Shown: positions 1 through 11,601 of the stretch, piece after piece
Layout of the letters: each line of letters opens with the position of its first letter
How positions within the stretch are numbered: the first letter of the stretch is position 1
DNA from: Hybos culiciformis
Taxonomy: Eukaryota > Arthropoda > Insecta > Diptera > Hybotidae
Assembly (NCBI GenBank): GCA_964007475.1
Contig: OZ023273.1
Coordinates: 73,695,842 to 73,759,841 of the forward strand
DNA: 64,000 nt
Reading direction: 5' to 3'
The notes under the pieces: model-generated
The model's database searches: none
The model's input: the letters and a program-made list of their open reading frames with translations, nothing else
What the model was told of the DNA's origin: nothing
Position numbers and translations under genes: made by a program

Positions 1-1467
1 TTAAAGTGTTAAATGAAGTAATTTTGACAAAAGGGGCTGCAGACAATCATCGTGATAAAAGAGGAGCAATCAATTTCGTCGGTAATATTGGAAACAAATT
101 GTCTGGACTGTTAGATAATGAATACGCTGAAGAAATAGCTAAAACAATTAAAGAGGTTAAGTTCAACGAGTCTAAATTATCAATATTACTTAAGAAACAC
201 ACTTCAATTGTAGAAACAACAGCAAATATTATGAGGAAGAATCATCAGGAAGTGGAGAACCAGCTTAAAGTAATGATTCGGGAGTTTAATGGGATTCTCG
301 ATAAACTGTCACAGATGCGGCTACAAAATCTCTTTTCATCCTTGGCTTTAAAAACAATGTTAATAATACAAAATTACCAGAAAATTCAAACACGTTGTGT
401 TAATAGATTCACACAATGGAAGAATCAGCCCGTTATTAATTTCACCAGATCTATTAAAATCAGCTTTACATTCTATAAAAAATAGTTTATCAACTCAGTT
501 TCAGGTTCCATTTATTCATCTCAGTGAAAAAGATTTGATCAGTATTTATCGTTTGTTCCATGTCCAAGCGCGAGTAGTCGACCAACATATAATATTTCGA
601 ATTCAAATACCATTAGCAACGAGTGAGCAGTATGAAATGTACCATTTAATCCCTATTCCACTAAAACTTAATAACTCTTTCGCAATTATCAAACCTTCTA
701 CCCCTTACCTAATTACTAATTTACATAAAGATTCTTTTTATCCAATGAGTGCCATCGAAGCGTCAACTTGTCACAAGATTGATCAACAATACATATTTTG
801 CAAACAAATACATCCTGTTTATAGCAAAGCATCCAACATCAGTAAATGTGAAGTTGAACTACTTAATCACGGTTCAATCCTTTCATCATGTTTGATTGAA
901 TATTTAGAGACGTTACCTGAATAGATTCAATTACAAAATCCTAACCAGTGGTTTTTTTCAGTAAAAGAAACCATAACAATCAACGTAGTATGTCACGAGT
1001 CAAGCGAGTTGATTTCAGTTCAAGGTATAGGCATTCTGAGCTTTAATGGTAATTGTGAAGTTAAACAACCAGGGTTCAAAATAACGTCACATAATGTATA
1101 TCCACAGCAAATGAGAGCATCGTTTGTTTCATCGAGTAATATCAGTAAGATGGTAGGTTTGACTGACTTCAAGAAGATGAAAACATTTCAACATAATGAA
1201 GATAATGAGTTTGATGAATTAAAAGCGCAAATTAGGAAATTAAGTGATGCACAAGTGGAACCAGACTACTTTCAGCCACATGAAATACATCAGTTTAGTA
1301 TCGGCTATGTGAGTCTAACAATAGTAACTGGCGTGGTTGTCATTATTGTATGGTTAAAGGTTCGTAAAGCGATGAAGATGTCATCATATTCAGTCCCGAT
1401 CAAGCCAAAACCAGCTCCACGATGGACCTCAACTGACGATTTTGCATTCTCAGAAGAAGTTGTTTGA
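1..1467 (+). pseudogene. env: Broken errantivirus env (baculovirus F-like fusion glycoprotein) remnant
   Basis: Three consecutive open stretches (6-485, 397-924, 1009-1467) read as pieces of one envelope glycoprotein. A furin-type site (RDKR, codons at 51-62) is followed directly by a Gly/Asn-rich hydrophobic stretch, as at the start of the fusion subunit in insect Env/F proteins. Near the C-terminus is one membrane segment (about 1297-1360), followed by a basic and Pro-rich cytoplasmic tail ending at 1467. Known errantivirus Env and baculovirus F proteins share this order. The copy is dead: the frame changes between about 300 and 390, and there is an in-frame TAG at 922-924, after which the same frame resumes. 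The N-terminal receptor-binding part lies before the window. The family assignment is by motif and context, not by alignment. Confidence 0.75.
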
Positions 1468-1478
1468 GCCCACTGCTC

Positions 1479-1492
1479 AAGGTGGGGGAATA
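1479..1492 (+). other. Polypurine tract of the errantivirus
   Basis: A 14-nt almost pure purine run with five consecutive G lies 12 bp after the env stop and immediately before a TGTT start. This is the position where plus-strand DNA synthesis is primed in LTR retroelements. Confidence 0.65.
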
Positions 1493-2175
1493 TGTTAAAT
1501 CTCAAATCTATTTCGACGAATTTGAATAAAACAAAAACTTTTGTAATTTATAATTCCATTTTATGCACTTAAAATGTACAAAATTTTTCTTTGCTCAGCA
1601 TTATTGTGCATATTAAAAAGATAAGCTTTGTTCTCATTGTCTGGAAAAAACAAAAAATATTTTTTTTGTTTTCATATGTGCATTACATAGTTATATGCAC
1701 GTAATTTAATTTTGGAGTCTCATTACAAAATTTTATTTTCCTAAATTCAAATAATGTGATGAAACAGCTAAAATTATGAAAAGTTTGGAGCATAATTTTA
1801 GCAGTATCGGTAGCAAAGAAAAATTTTATTTTCATTGTAATTTTTTAACTCGAAGCGTTCGGAACTAAATTTTGTAGGTTGTACTTCAATTTTTAAAAGT
1901 AAAGTTAAATTTTATATGTTTTTTTTTTCTAAATATAAATTTTATGTTTTTTTTTTTGAGCAATTTTATTTTTTCCTTTTTTCTAAATACATAAGTGTCC
2001 TGAATATAACTAATAAATTGTACTTAAATTTAATTTTAAACATTGTGATTGTCGAAATAGACTTAAAATTTGAAGTAATACAGTGGTGTTTGTTTTGTTT
2101 TTCCTTTTTTTAGAAGTTTCGATAATTGATCATAAGACACGAGTCCAAAAAGCTGGATTCGTGTATAAATAAACA
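1493..2175 (+). repeat. 3' LTR of the errantivirus (approximate ends)
   Basis: The segment begins TGTTAAAT right after the polypurine tract and ends AAATAAACA, giving TGTT..AACA termini. Downstream the sequence becomes the hAT-derived repeat shared with 21.8-22.7 kb. It is AT-rich with T-runs. A second LTR is not in the window, so the ends are inferred from the termini and from where the host repeat resumes. Confidence 0.55.
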
Positions 2176-2670
2176 AATTCATATAGATATATTTATTTAT
2201 TGATTTATGTAACCAAATTATAAATAATGAACAAAAAAAGAATTGAAAAAAATTAAAATAAAATAATTAAATAATTAAAAATGAATAAAAAAATTCAATT
2301 ATACACTCAGAGCTGGAGTGGCCTACGAAGCTAGCGGAGTTTCCCGATGGGCAGTGCCAAATCCGTTCTCTGAAATTTGAATGTTTCTATTAACAGAGAT
2401 GTTAACTTTTTTGAAGCGTAGAAAATTTTTCTATATATAAATAAAAATTTTGATTTCCCGGTCCTAAATTATTCCCAGTCACAGCGATACTTTTCTCACT
2501 TTATGCTCCACAAATTCAACAAAATTAATTTTTCTTGTGCTCCCTTTCAATACATACTAAAATTTGAATAATATACAAAATAATCTTATGTGACTTGTAG
2601 ATTTTTCTGTTTTAAAAGAGTTAAAGGTAGCAGACAACTGAAAATTATTTGGTATTTTGGTGCCCTAGGC

Positions 2671-3292
2671 CAGTGGTGTCCAACACAATCGCCACATGTG
2701 GCGAAAAGACTTTGTAAATGTGGCGAATGCAGCAGTGAAACATTTTTTATATTAAACAAAGTTTTCACACCATGACTTTAGGCAAATAAAAAAAACAATA
2801 TTTTCCCAGTCAAAAAAGAAAAAACAAATCAAGAAATTTTATTTTTTCGAAAAAAATTAACAAAAAATGCAACAAAGCAGGGACGATAATCGTAGAAACC
2901 AAGAGTCAATTTTATTAATGTGGACTCGCCTTTTAAAGTCAAATTAGTTTTTGGTTCTGGACTCAGGCATTGCAAAGCTGTTGAGTATGTTTGGAACAAC
3001 ATGGGTGTGTGAGTCTACTTTTTCAGCCGTAACTTTCATAAAATCAAAGTATCGATCCAATATTTTTGATAAAAATTTGGAGGCAGAACTAAAATGTGCA
3101 GTTAACGTGGGTTAACCAGATTTAAAGGGTATGGTGCACGACAAAAATTGTAAGGCATCTCATTAATGCTTTTTGGATTTAACAGTGATACTATAATAAA
3201 TGAATTTAATAAAAAAAAATGTTAAGGTGGCGAATAAAATTATTTTAAAATAGTGATTGTGGCTACAAACATATTTCTGTTGGACACCGCTG
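2671..3292 (+). mobile_element. Non-autonomous hAT element with 8-bp TSD CCCTAGGC
   Basis: Termini are CAGTGGTGTCCAAC and GTTGGACACCGCTG (one mismatch when inverted). Both sides are flanked by the identical 8-mer CCCTAGGC (2663-2670 and 3293-3300), the TSD length typical of hAT. It still carries the C-terminal part of a transposase (2948-3115). It sits inside the older element at 2176-3336. Confidence 0.85.
2948..3115 (+). pseudogene. C-terminal hAT transposase fragment (dimerisation region)
   Basis: This open stretch of about 55 codons ends in TAA and contains the word CESTFSAVTFIKSKYRS followed by a Leu/Glu-rich helix. It is the conserved C-terminal signature of hAT transposases and of domesticated relatives such as EPM2AIP1 and GTF2I-repeat-associated proteins. 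Nothing upstream in the 622-bp element restores the RNase H-like catalytic part, so this is a relic. Confidence 0.75.
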
Positions 3293-3520
3293 CCCTAGGC
3301 AATAGCCTAATTTGCCTACGTTGTAATACGCCGCTGATTACATACACATTTACATAATTACATAAAAATAATATGATTATCTCTTAATATACATACATTA
3401 TAGGTACAAGTATTTATATACATAAAATAAAAATTCAAGTGATTGATAGTAACATGGAAACAAAATTACTTTATTTGTTATCATTATACATGTACCACGT
3501 AAAATGATGAACCTATATTT

Positions 3521-5309
3521 AGCAACCTGACATTTTTTTCATTTTTTCAAGTTAATCGTTAGGTTTTCATTTTACATTTATTTTATAGGCTGATATTTGA
3601 CCTAAGTTTTTGCATTTCAGATTTAAAAAAAAAAAAATTTTTTTGGGAGATATGACGATTCTTGTGGCAGAAGGCTTGGAAAATTTTTAAACTTCAAACT
3701 ATCATCTCTCTGTTGTTAAATTTACAAGAATATTTTCAGATATCATTTTAAGTAGATATTCGTGCGGGCTTTCTTTGCAGGTGTTGGCAACTCGGTGTTG
3801 CCAGTTTAACCAATAGAGAAACCCTAAAAACACTGAAAAATAAAAAAATGGGTTTATTCAATTGAACGTGCTCCCTGAATTTTCAACCGATTTGGTCACT
3901 CCATACCATTTTGGATAGGTCTTTCAGACATCTTTAAAAAGCCGCATGCTCCCATTGAAATTTTTTAAGGCTTTAGAAGATAATTCACCTCTTAGGATTT
4001 CCCCATACAAAAAAATTACCATTTTTAGCCATTTTTAAAAAAGTTGTGCTCCATGATCTTACGTACGATATTTTTCAAACTTCGCAGTCAAAAAGTACAT
4101 ATTTATACCTTTCGAAAGCCGCATGCGCGGGCTAAATCGGTCCAGTACTTTCGGATTGGTGGCATTTTATATAAAACCAGTTTTGAAGTTTTTTGGTTCA
4201 GTTTTAGTGTTGTTTTTACTGTATATATTTTCGAGAACTGTTTTAAACAGACTCCCCTTCCATTTTACTTTCATAGACATTGTCATATAAGCTTTGAAAT
4301 TCGTTTTTTTAATGTTTCTTCCACATCAATTTCATTTTCTTTCCAATTTTCTTTCCCAAACTTATAACCTAAACTTTTTGCTATTGTAATTTGTTTTTTT
4401 CAGTATTTAATCCTATCTGATTTTACAATAATTTCTCAAAAACATATAGCAAGTTCTATAAAATCGAGTATATCCGAACAAGGCTGGACTGGGAATGAAT
4501 TTAGGACCGGGAAATTCAAATTTTCTTTGTAAAAAAATTTTCTCACGCTTAAAAAAAAAATTAAAAGAAAACATTATAATTTTAGACAACAGATTTTAGT
4601 ACCGCCCACCAGGAAACTCCTTCTAGCTTGTTAGGCCAGTCCAGCTATGTCTCCGAATCATTCCAAATCTCACTCACGAGTTGTTTTGAGTCGCTTTTAC
4701 GTTTTTTAGTAGTAGATAATTGTTTTAAATTATTCGAACGTTTTATCCGTTCATTCACATTCCAACATGCATTTCCTAAAAACATGTCCTCATAAATTTT
4801 GGTTTTTCAGTCATTTTTGTTATGGATTCGTTCTTTAAAATTGAGTTTTTGAACAATAACGGACATTTTTTTTTGTCGTAATTTTTTTAATTTGGCATAC
4901 CTCTTTTATTTATTATTCGATTCTTAAAATTTTTTTGTTTGTTGGAAAGGTCTTGAAACGGTCTTTTTTTGGTTTCATTTCTGTAGTACAAATGTTGCCC
5001 AAAAGGTGGAGTAATTTTAGTTTAATACACAAAATTGGTTAAAACGCCATCTATACAATATTTTCAGGAACTAAAACTTTCTAAAAAAAATGAAGGTAAA
5101 CTCCTCCTGAATCAAAGTCTAGAACATCATGAAAGACTATTTCGAAGTTTTCATACTCAAAAATGCTTAATTTCAAAGTAACGGTAAAACCTAAAAAAAC
5201 CAAAATGGCGGCAAACATGTTGAACAAACATAATTTCTAATACCACCTTCTACCACTTTCAAGAATAAAAATCCAATTTTTTCAAAAAACGCATTTTTGT
5301 CAGGTTGCT
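3521..5309. mobile_element. 1.79-kb terminal-inverted-repeat element with perfect 10-bp TSD
   Basis: The ends AGCAACCTGACA (3521-3532) and TGTCAGGTTGCT (5298-5309) are perfect 12-bp inverses. Both are flanked by the identical 10-mer ACCTATATTT (3511-3520 and 5310-5319). A 9-11-bp TSD is typical of Mutator-like elements, but the short TIR is unusual for them. I see no transposase frame inside. The interior is AT-rich with degenerate text and holds a nested hAT miniature element at 4479-4649. Confidence 0.75.
4479..4649. mobile_element. 171-bp hAT-type MITE nested in the 3521-5309 element
   Basis: Left end CAAGGCTGGACTGG and right end CCAGTCCAGCTATG are imperfect inverses. The flanking 8-mers TATCCGAA and TCTCCGAA match at 7 of 8 positions. 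Inverted relatives lie at about 2312-2492 and 22022-22200. There is no coding capacity. Confidence 0.7.
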
Positions 5310-5319
5310 ACCTATATTT

Positions 5320-5962
5320 AAATTAATTATGATATAAAATAAATTACACGTTATTAATGTATAATAAGAGTGTAGAATGATGGTTTTTTAGTTTTTTTTT
5401 TTTTACATAATTATTTTGAGAAACCCAGTTGTTACTACAAATTACTACTAATAAATTAAACTTTAAAATAATCTAAAATAAATGTTTACTCAAATTTTGA
5501 GACAAAAAATGTTTGGGACTGCCACATCTTCTAATAAGAAAAAGCAAAATGAGAAAACAACGGTTACTGTATAACCAGTAAATTGACGCCACACTTACAA
5601 ATCATAAATTTTCTAAATTTAAATTTAATATTACTATTAATATGCTTTATTAATAGTACCTTCAGTTCGTAGGTACGTCATATAATTTACCGATTATTAT
5701 GAATAATTTTTTATTTTAATTAAAATATCAATACCGAAAAAGATACATGGGGTGTCCTAAACTTAAAAGACTGTAGATTTTACAAACATTTATTTGAAGT
5801 TTTAAAACATTATATACTCGATTAAAATTTGTTTAAAAAAAATTTGAATATAATATATTTTGTTCTAATTTAAAAACTATATTTTATTGTATTAAATAAA
5901 ATTATTTAACTATATCTAACTATACAATACATATAAAGTTAAACACATTAAAATGAATTTTA
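5320..5962. other. AT-rich intergenic DNA downstream of the rhodanese gene
   Basis: No open frame, repeat or RNA signal stands out. The part near 5940 is the 3' flank of the minus-strand rhodanese gene. Confidence 0.5.
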
Positions 5963-6565
5963 TTACTGCTTCAGACCTTCCTGTTTAACCCAATCTTGCC
6001 ATGAACCTTTATAGTACTTGACGCTAAAATTTTTGAAAAATTTAGTTTTGTTAATTTCTAAAAATAATCTTAATCAAATGTATTTAAATAGATTTACTTT
6101 TTATAACCAAGCTTTTCAGCGGTTGTAGCAGCTTTCAAAGCGCCTCCACCTTGTTTACACGAAAAAATAATTGCATCTGTAGGTTTTGGAAATTCCCGAC
6201 CAAATTTTGTTTTAAAAGTATCCTTTCCTTTTGTTAGAACATCTTCCACTTCACTAACTAAAGAATTGTGACATAAACATTTATTAAATATAGAAAAATC
6301 AGAATGATCAAAAAGAATATATACCTATTTCTTTATATTTTGATTGTAAAATGCCAACTTACGTGGAATATTAATGCTTGTTGGAATTGAGCCAGTTTCC
6401 TTAATTTCATTAGCTCCACGAACATCAATCAATAGTTTCTGTAATCAATGTATTATTTTATTTAAAAAAAACAATATAAAATTTAGCTCTTTTTGTTTAT
6501 TTTTTATATTATACCTCTGGATGATTTGGAAGGTCTTTTATTTCTTGATATTCTGCAATTTCCAT
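5963..6565 (-). CDS. Single-domain rhodanese (sulfurtransferase-like) protein, four coding exons
   Basis: Splicing 6515-6565, 6363-6438, 6098-6257 and 5963-6023 on the minus strand gives 348 nt (115 codons plus stop). All junctions are GT..AG and the frame is kept throughout. The product has the rhodanese layout: LLIDVRGANE, then IPTSINIPL, then the active-site loop in IIFSCKQGGGALKAA, then a YYKGSWQDWVKQ tail. Length and order match insect Hsp67Bb-like single-domain rhodaneses, which are thought to transfer sulfane sulfur through the loop cysteine. The loop here reads C-K-Q-G-G-G-A and lacks the arginine commonly seen as CxxGxR, so activity may differ. The ATG at 6565 is the first plausible start, but an acceptor-like TTTCTTTCAG sits just upstream (exon edge 6576) with an open frame back to it. 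A further 5' exon, such as a leader peptide, is therefore possible. Introns are about 74-105 nt. Confidence 0.88.
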
Positions 6566-6849
6566 TGCAGACACATCTGAAAGAAATGTATCAGATCTTT
6601 TCTTTTAATCATGATATAGATATCAATCTTAAGTTTTATGAATTATGTAGTTTGTTTCATTTTTAAAAGTCGATTTTAATCTTAGAATATCATAAGTGGA
6701 GAGCACATAATTGAAAGCATGTACATATTGAATAATCTACATGGTAGCCTTTTTCGCAGAACGGGTACATCCAGCACTATTTACACCAGGCAAACAGTAG
6801 TTGAGGCGCTATCTACGTGTAGTACGGCAAGGAAAACCTGGCCGAATTA

Positions 6850-7240
6850 TTACAAAAAAAGAGCTGGAAATTCTTAAAATTGGTCCAATCACTGGGCAGT
6901 TGACGAGCATGTCACAAGACTGAGGGCCCGTTTAGCCAAAAATGCCGCAGTTGCAGAAACGAGGCTGAACAAGAAACTATCATCCATTTGATAGCAAATG
7001 TCCGGCCCTGGCAAGATCTAGAAAAAGCACATTAGGTTACTATTTTGTCGAAGGTCTAACTGTGCTGGCTATTTAAACCAAACTCAGGGAAGTGATGAAA
7101 ATCCTTAATTTCAATGGGTGGGTTTAGAGGTCTATGTTAGTTACCAGATTAGGTTACGAGTGTGAGTGGTGTCAAAACGGTACGCAAGCGCAAATTTGGA
7201 ACAACTCTAGGTAAGCAGTTCCGCCAATTTAACCAACCAA
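6850..7240 (+). mobile_element. Decayed 3' end of a LINE with an RNase H-type C-terminus
   Basis: Around 6880-7050 the plus strand reads, with one shift and stops, a PITGQLT-like word, then CRSCRNEAEQETIIHLI, then CPALARSRKSTLG. This is the Cys-rich tail found after the RT/RNase H region in R1/I-like LINEs. It ends in a CCAACCAACAACC tail near 7225-7240. It is too decayed to assign to a clade. Confidence 0.6.
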
Positions 7241-9280
7241 CAACCAAACAATATAAAGTTAAAATATTTCAGTTAAAAAATGTTTTTTTTAATTTGTTTT
7301 ACATAATATTTAGAATAGGGTAATTTTCAATTTATTCTTACAATTTACAATAATTTGTAATGCAAATATTAAAAATATTACTACTTTCATTTTTAAATTG
7401 AATTAAATTAATTTTTTTAAGTTTAATTCTTGATAATGTTAACGTAATGAAGATTAGATTAATACTGTCTTTATTAGTTTAATGTCAAACAAATTATTAA
7501 ACTTTTCTCTATAATAATAATATACATAAATATTATAGGTATTTACATATGCACAGGCTGAGGAAGAAGGGAGGGATCTAGCGGGCCTTCAAACAACATT
7601 ATACCAAACGATCAAAAAGTTTACTTCACACTTTAACGTGCGCAACAAACAACTAATTCCTTAGTATTATGATTTCATTCTTGTGGTTGCCAGTGGAATA
7701 TTTATTATGCTATTGAGTTGTAACATTGAATTGAAATGATTATACAGAATTTTATTAAGCGAGAGTTCCTACTAGGTTAGTAGTACATACCTTGTAATAT
7801 TTCACGTTTTCAAAAGTTGAAACCTAAATTGTTTTAGTTTTGTTTTCGCTAGAATTGCTAGAATTCAATAGGTATACAATTTAATTTTTTCAACTCCATT
7901 AAAACTAAGGAAAATTTTTTAAATAAATAGGAGGCATGGGCCTCCAAGTGTCTGCCACAAGCCCTGTATATGCAATTATTATTATGTGTCACATAATATA
8001 ATTTTCCTCCTGAATAATTTCTATAATTAATTATATTATTTACTTAGGAGTTATTTTCAATTATGTCATTTTTGAATATTAATTTCATATAAAAAAAAAG
8101 TAAAAAAATAAAATTAAAAATTATATATATTATAAATTAAGTTTTTAATATTGTATAAGCCCATATTATGTATCCGTAAACTATATAGAGAAAAAATCGA
8201 ATATCGTCTGTAGAAAGTTCACAGAAAAAGATATGTATAACACTATTTTAACCACAAGCCTGCGGATATATGAGTAATATATTTTGAAAGCGGCGCACTG
8301 ACTTTATTAGTTAGTTTGCAAAATAAACCGTCAACAACATTAGCCTGGAGATATTGGAAAACAAAATTGTATACACGATGTACCTACCTATCTATTAATA
8401 ATTCTCTTATTTGTCTGACAATTCCGTTAGCATTTTAAAAGTTATATAGTTTGGCATTTAGTGAATAGAAATAGAGATAAATTTGTTTAGTATTTCGGCT
8501 TTGTTCTTCTATATCTTTTTAAAAATCTAATTCAGAAGTAATCTTATAAAATCTGATCACCCTGTAAATTTTATTACAAAATTATTATATATTAGTTTGG
8601 AGTTACTTTGTTATGAAAACGATTAAAATAATTTATCGTATAATGAAAGTTATTTTCTAAAACAGAAAGTTGACAATTTAAGCTTTATTCATAAAAACTT
8701 ATGTTAATTATAAAAATCATTATTTCATTTATTTAAATTATTCATTCGATTTTTAGGAAAAAAAATGGCATATTGTCATGATCGCGTATTTTTTTATAGT
8801 ATTTAATTTTATAATTGCTTTATTTTTCGCTCAACTCGAGTTTCTATGCCTTGACGGATAAAAGTTTCATGTAGATTTCGTTTGTACGGTAATTTGGCAA
8901 CTTTTGTTCGATACTCTTTTCGAGGCTAAATAATTATTATCTTTTGCATAACCAAATGGAGCTGAGAATAATTCTATTCATTCCAATTTTTATATGCAGA
9001 AAATCATATTCTCAAATTCAATTTCGATTAACAAGGATCAGTGCACAGTCTGTTTGACTTTATGTTATAATTAAAACAAAGCAATTTACATTTATAATTT
9101 CAAACATTTTTTATTTAAAATGAATGAATGTATCTATTCAGCTTTCTTTAGTTTAGTTAATAAAATCAGATAAACATCATATTATACATTACTTAATTAA
9201 TTGAAGTTATATTATCAAAACTTTCGATCATTAAAAATTAAAAATTGTCTTAAAAAAAAAATTCATTGATTAATTTTTAA
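7241..9280. other. About 2 kb of AT-rich intergenic DNA
   Basis: I see no coding frame of substance, no clear TIR/TSD pair and no RNA gene. A slightly GC-richer patch at 7555-7800 has no recognisable content. Confidence 0.4.
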
Positions 9281-10596
9281 TTAATTCCTTGGTTTAGTTT
9301 TTGAATTCTTGTCTAAGGGTTCTGGTTGAACATTTCTATATCTTTTTTTCTCATGTAAACTATTGTCAATTGTAGAGTCTGTATAAGCTCCCGATATAGG
9401 TCCCATCCAATTATCATCATAACGATGATGCTTAAAGTCATTGTCAAAGCGTGGCATCGGATGCCGAACAATTTCTGGCAAATGTGCATAATAAACAACT
9501 CTTCTTCTTGGTTGAATCACTGGCGGAGTAGGTCCTTCATAAAGAGAATTACTATGTAGAAAACGATAATCCCGTGATTCTGGAATATATTTTTCTTCTG
9601 GTAAATTATAATATTGATCAGAATATGATTGTTGTCGTGGACTATCTGAAATATATGTTTAAAATTAAAAAATGTAGCACAAAAAAACCGAATAAAGTTA
9701 CAAGTATATACTTACAACTGTCATATGGATCATACCGCTTGCGATATAAATATTGGTCTTCATAAAAAGGAATAAGTTCATCAAACCTAAAACAAAATAT
9801 TAAATATAACAAATTTGAACTATCATTAATCTAACTAAGTAATGCCAAGATAATACGGATTAATTTGTACCTGTCATATCTACGCAAATAAGGATCATAT
9901 GATCGTGATGGATATATATCAAAAACTGGTGAACTCTCCAGTCTGCTATATTTTGAAACCGAAGACATAATTTCTGGTGCAAACTGTTTATTAAAACTAT
10001 TTAATGGTGGCTTCTGCTGTGTTATAAAATTAACTTAAAAATAAATAAAAAATTAAAAACGTTTCTTCAGATGCAGAAGCAGATAGCTTACCTCTGGGTG
10101 ATCTTCCTTTATGATCGTACCCAACGTCTTCATTATTTGTTGATTCTGATAAAAAATTTTCAGTTTTTAATGTCTGGATATTCCATTTTCCCTTCTTATA
10201 GCTATCCATATCCATTCTCTGTTTTTCTGGGCTAGGTAAATGTTCAACTTCAAATTCTTTGTGATCACTTCGTTTTTTTCGTATCTCTGTTTCAGTAATA
10301 ATATTAAGATCGGTAGACGTTTCTTCGTCATTGTGCTTAATAGTATTTTTAGACATATTCTTTAAATTTAATTCTCTTTCTTCTTTAGTTAAATCTCGTT
10401 TATTTCGAATTGCTGAACCAAAATTTGATAAACTCCGAACCTCATAATAATTTGTGTCTTGTGGATAATACTCTGGTGAGATTTCGTCCATTACGTCCAT
10501 CATGGCACCATCAAGAATTTCCACATCATCAGGTAAATTCATACAATTAACTCTATTAGTTGTTAAAAATATTAGTGCTATTATTGCTTTTTCCAT
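9281..10596 (-). CDS. Secreted Tyr/Arg-rich protein of unknown function, four exons
   Basis: Joining 10092-10596, 9871-9973, 9716-9786 and 9281-9645 on the minus strand gives 1044 nt (347 codons plus stop) with GT..AG junctions. The first 18-20 residues form a signal peptide (Met-Glu-Lys, then a hydrophobic core, ending near Cys). The next part is acidic and holds basic cleavage-like sites (NKRD, RKKRSD). The C-terminal half is rich in Tyr, Arg and Pro, for example RRYD, RYDPYD and PRRRVVYY. It may be a processed precursor or an extracellular-matrix component; I recognise no family. The acceptor of exon 2 needs care: the obvious AG near 10013 breaks the frame, while the AG at 9974-9975 keeps it. 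An acceptor-like TTCTTTTAATAG lies 3 nt before the ATG, suggesting a 5'-UTR intron. Confidence 0.75.
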
Positions 10597-10599
10597 TAC

Positions 10600-11405
10600 C
10601 TATTAAAAGAAATGAAAATTGTGAAAATTTATAAGACAATTGTATCATATAAATTTATGCTAGGTTTCATCAGATATTTCTCGCAAGTTCAGAATTTTAA
10701 ATATAGCATTTTTAGATTTCAAAATTATTCAATGTGAATAAATGAAGGAAACTATTAAAATTTTAGGTATGTGCAAATTAATGTTTTATTCACAATTAAA
10801 ATGTCAGGACTTGGGTATCTTTATTGAGTTATTTTTCGCAATTTTCAAATCCCAAATTTTTGAAGTTTAACTTCTTTTGCGAGATATTGTTAAAAATTTT
10901 TGCACAAAAAAGGGGAAAAAAGAAGACAGAATATAGTATCGCCTTCTCAGAAATGAAACAACGTATAATGAAAAGTATAGTTTCCAGTAATTTAAATTTA
11001 AAGATTTTAAAATTAAAAAAAACGTATGAAAAAATATCAAGTAGCGTACAATTTTCATCTAAAAAACACATTTTAATCAACATTAAGAATATTGCAAAGT
11101 AGTTGTACTTATAAAATCGAGTACGAGGAATCGAATGGTACTATTGTCAAATAATGACGTATAAATGTCATACGTTGTTTCATTTCTGAGCAGACGGTAT
11201 GTCCTATGTAAATAAAAGTAATAACCACAGAATGTAGTATCATATGTTAAAAAGTAATAACCACAGAAATAGGGGTAATAACCACAGAATGTAGTATATC
11301 ATATGTTAAAAAGTAAAAACAAATATAAAAGCAGGGAAATATAAGACGATGTAGCATGTATTTACGAAAATAAAATAGCGATACTACACACACATAACAA
11401 AATAC
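10600..11405. other. Upstream AT-rich region with a 264-bp inverted-repeat unit and a short tandem repeat
   Basis: CTCAGAAATGAAACAACGTA near 10945 is repeated inverted near 11175-11195, so 10938-11202 may be a small TIR element. At 11217-11315 the phrase TAATAACCACAGAA recurs three times, twice followed by TGTAGTAT and CATATGTTAAAAAGTA. No gene is seen. Confidence 0.45.
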
Positions 11406-11601
11406 TAACGATCAGTGCTGTCGTTCTACTGCTTTAGCAGTAGATCTACTGCTTTTTGATATTATCTACTGCCCTACTGCTTTTTGATAAAATCTACTGC
11501 TTTTTCGTTCTTTCATTTTTAAATATTTCTCTTAAACTACTTGTTATGGTCTATGATGCTATGAAAACTGTTTAATGTATTAGATTTTTGAAGGATTTAA
11601 T

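Larger units (their letters stand above)
1..2175 (+). mobile_element. 3' part of an errantivirus-like Ty3/Gypsy element (env remnant, polypurine tract, 3' LTR)
   Basis: The window opens inside an env-like reading frame, continues into a purine-rich tract and then a TG..CA-bounded segment of about 680 bp, which is the normal order env - PPT - 3' LTR. Gag and pol would lie upstream of the window. At 2176 the sequence switches to an older hAT-derived repeat whose second copy is at 21778-22693, so the retroelement appears to have inserted into that repeat. The 5' LTR and TSD are outside the window, so completeness cannot be judged. Confidence 0.75.
2176..3336. mobile_element. Copy 1 (partial) of a CAG(A/C)GGCGCGTTA-type hAT-like element, interrupted
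   Basis: 2176-2670 and 3293-3336 match the interior and right end of the complete element at 21778-22693, including the terminal sequence ending CGCCGCTG. The left end has been replaced by the errantivirus LTR. A 622-bp hAT insertion (2671-3292) splits it. Inside, 2312-2492 is a further short repeat shared with 22022-22200 and related to the miniature element at 4479-4649. No coding capacity is left. Confidence 0.7.
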
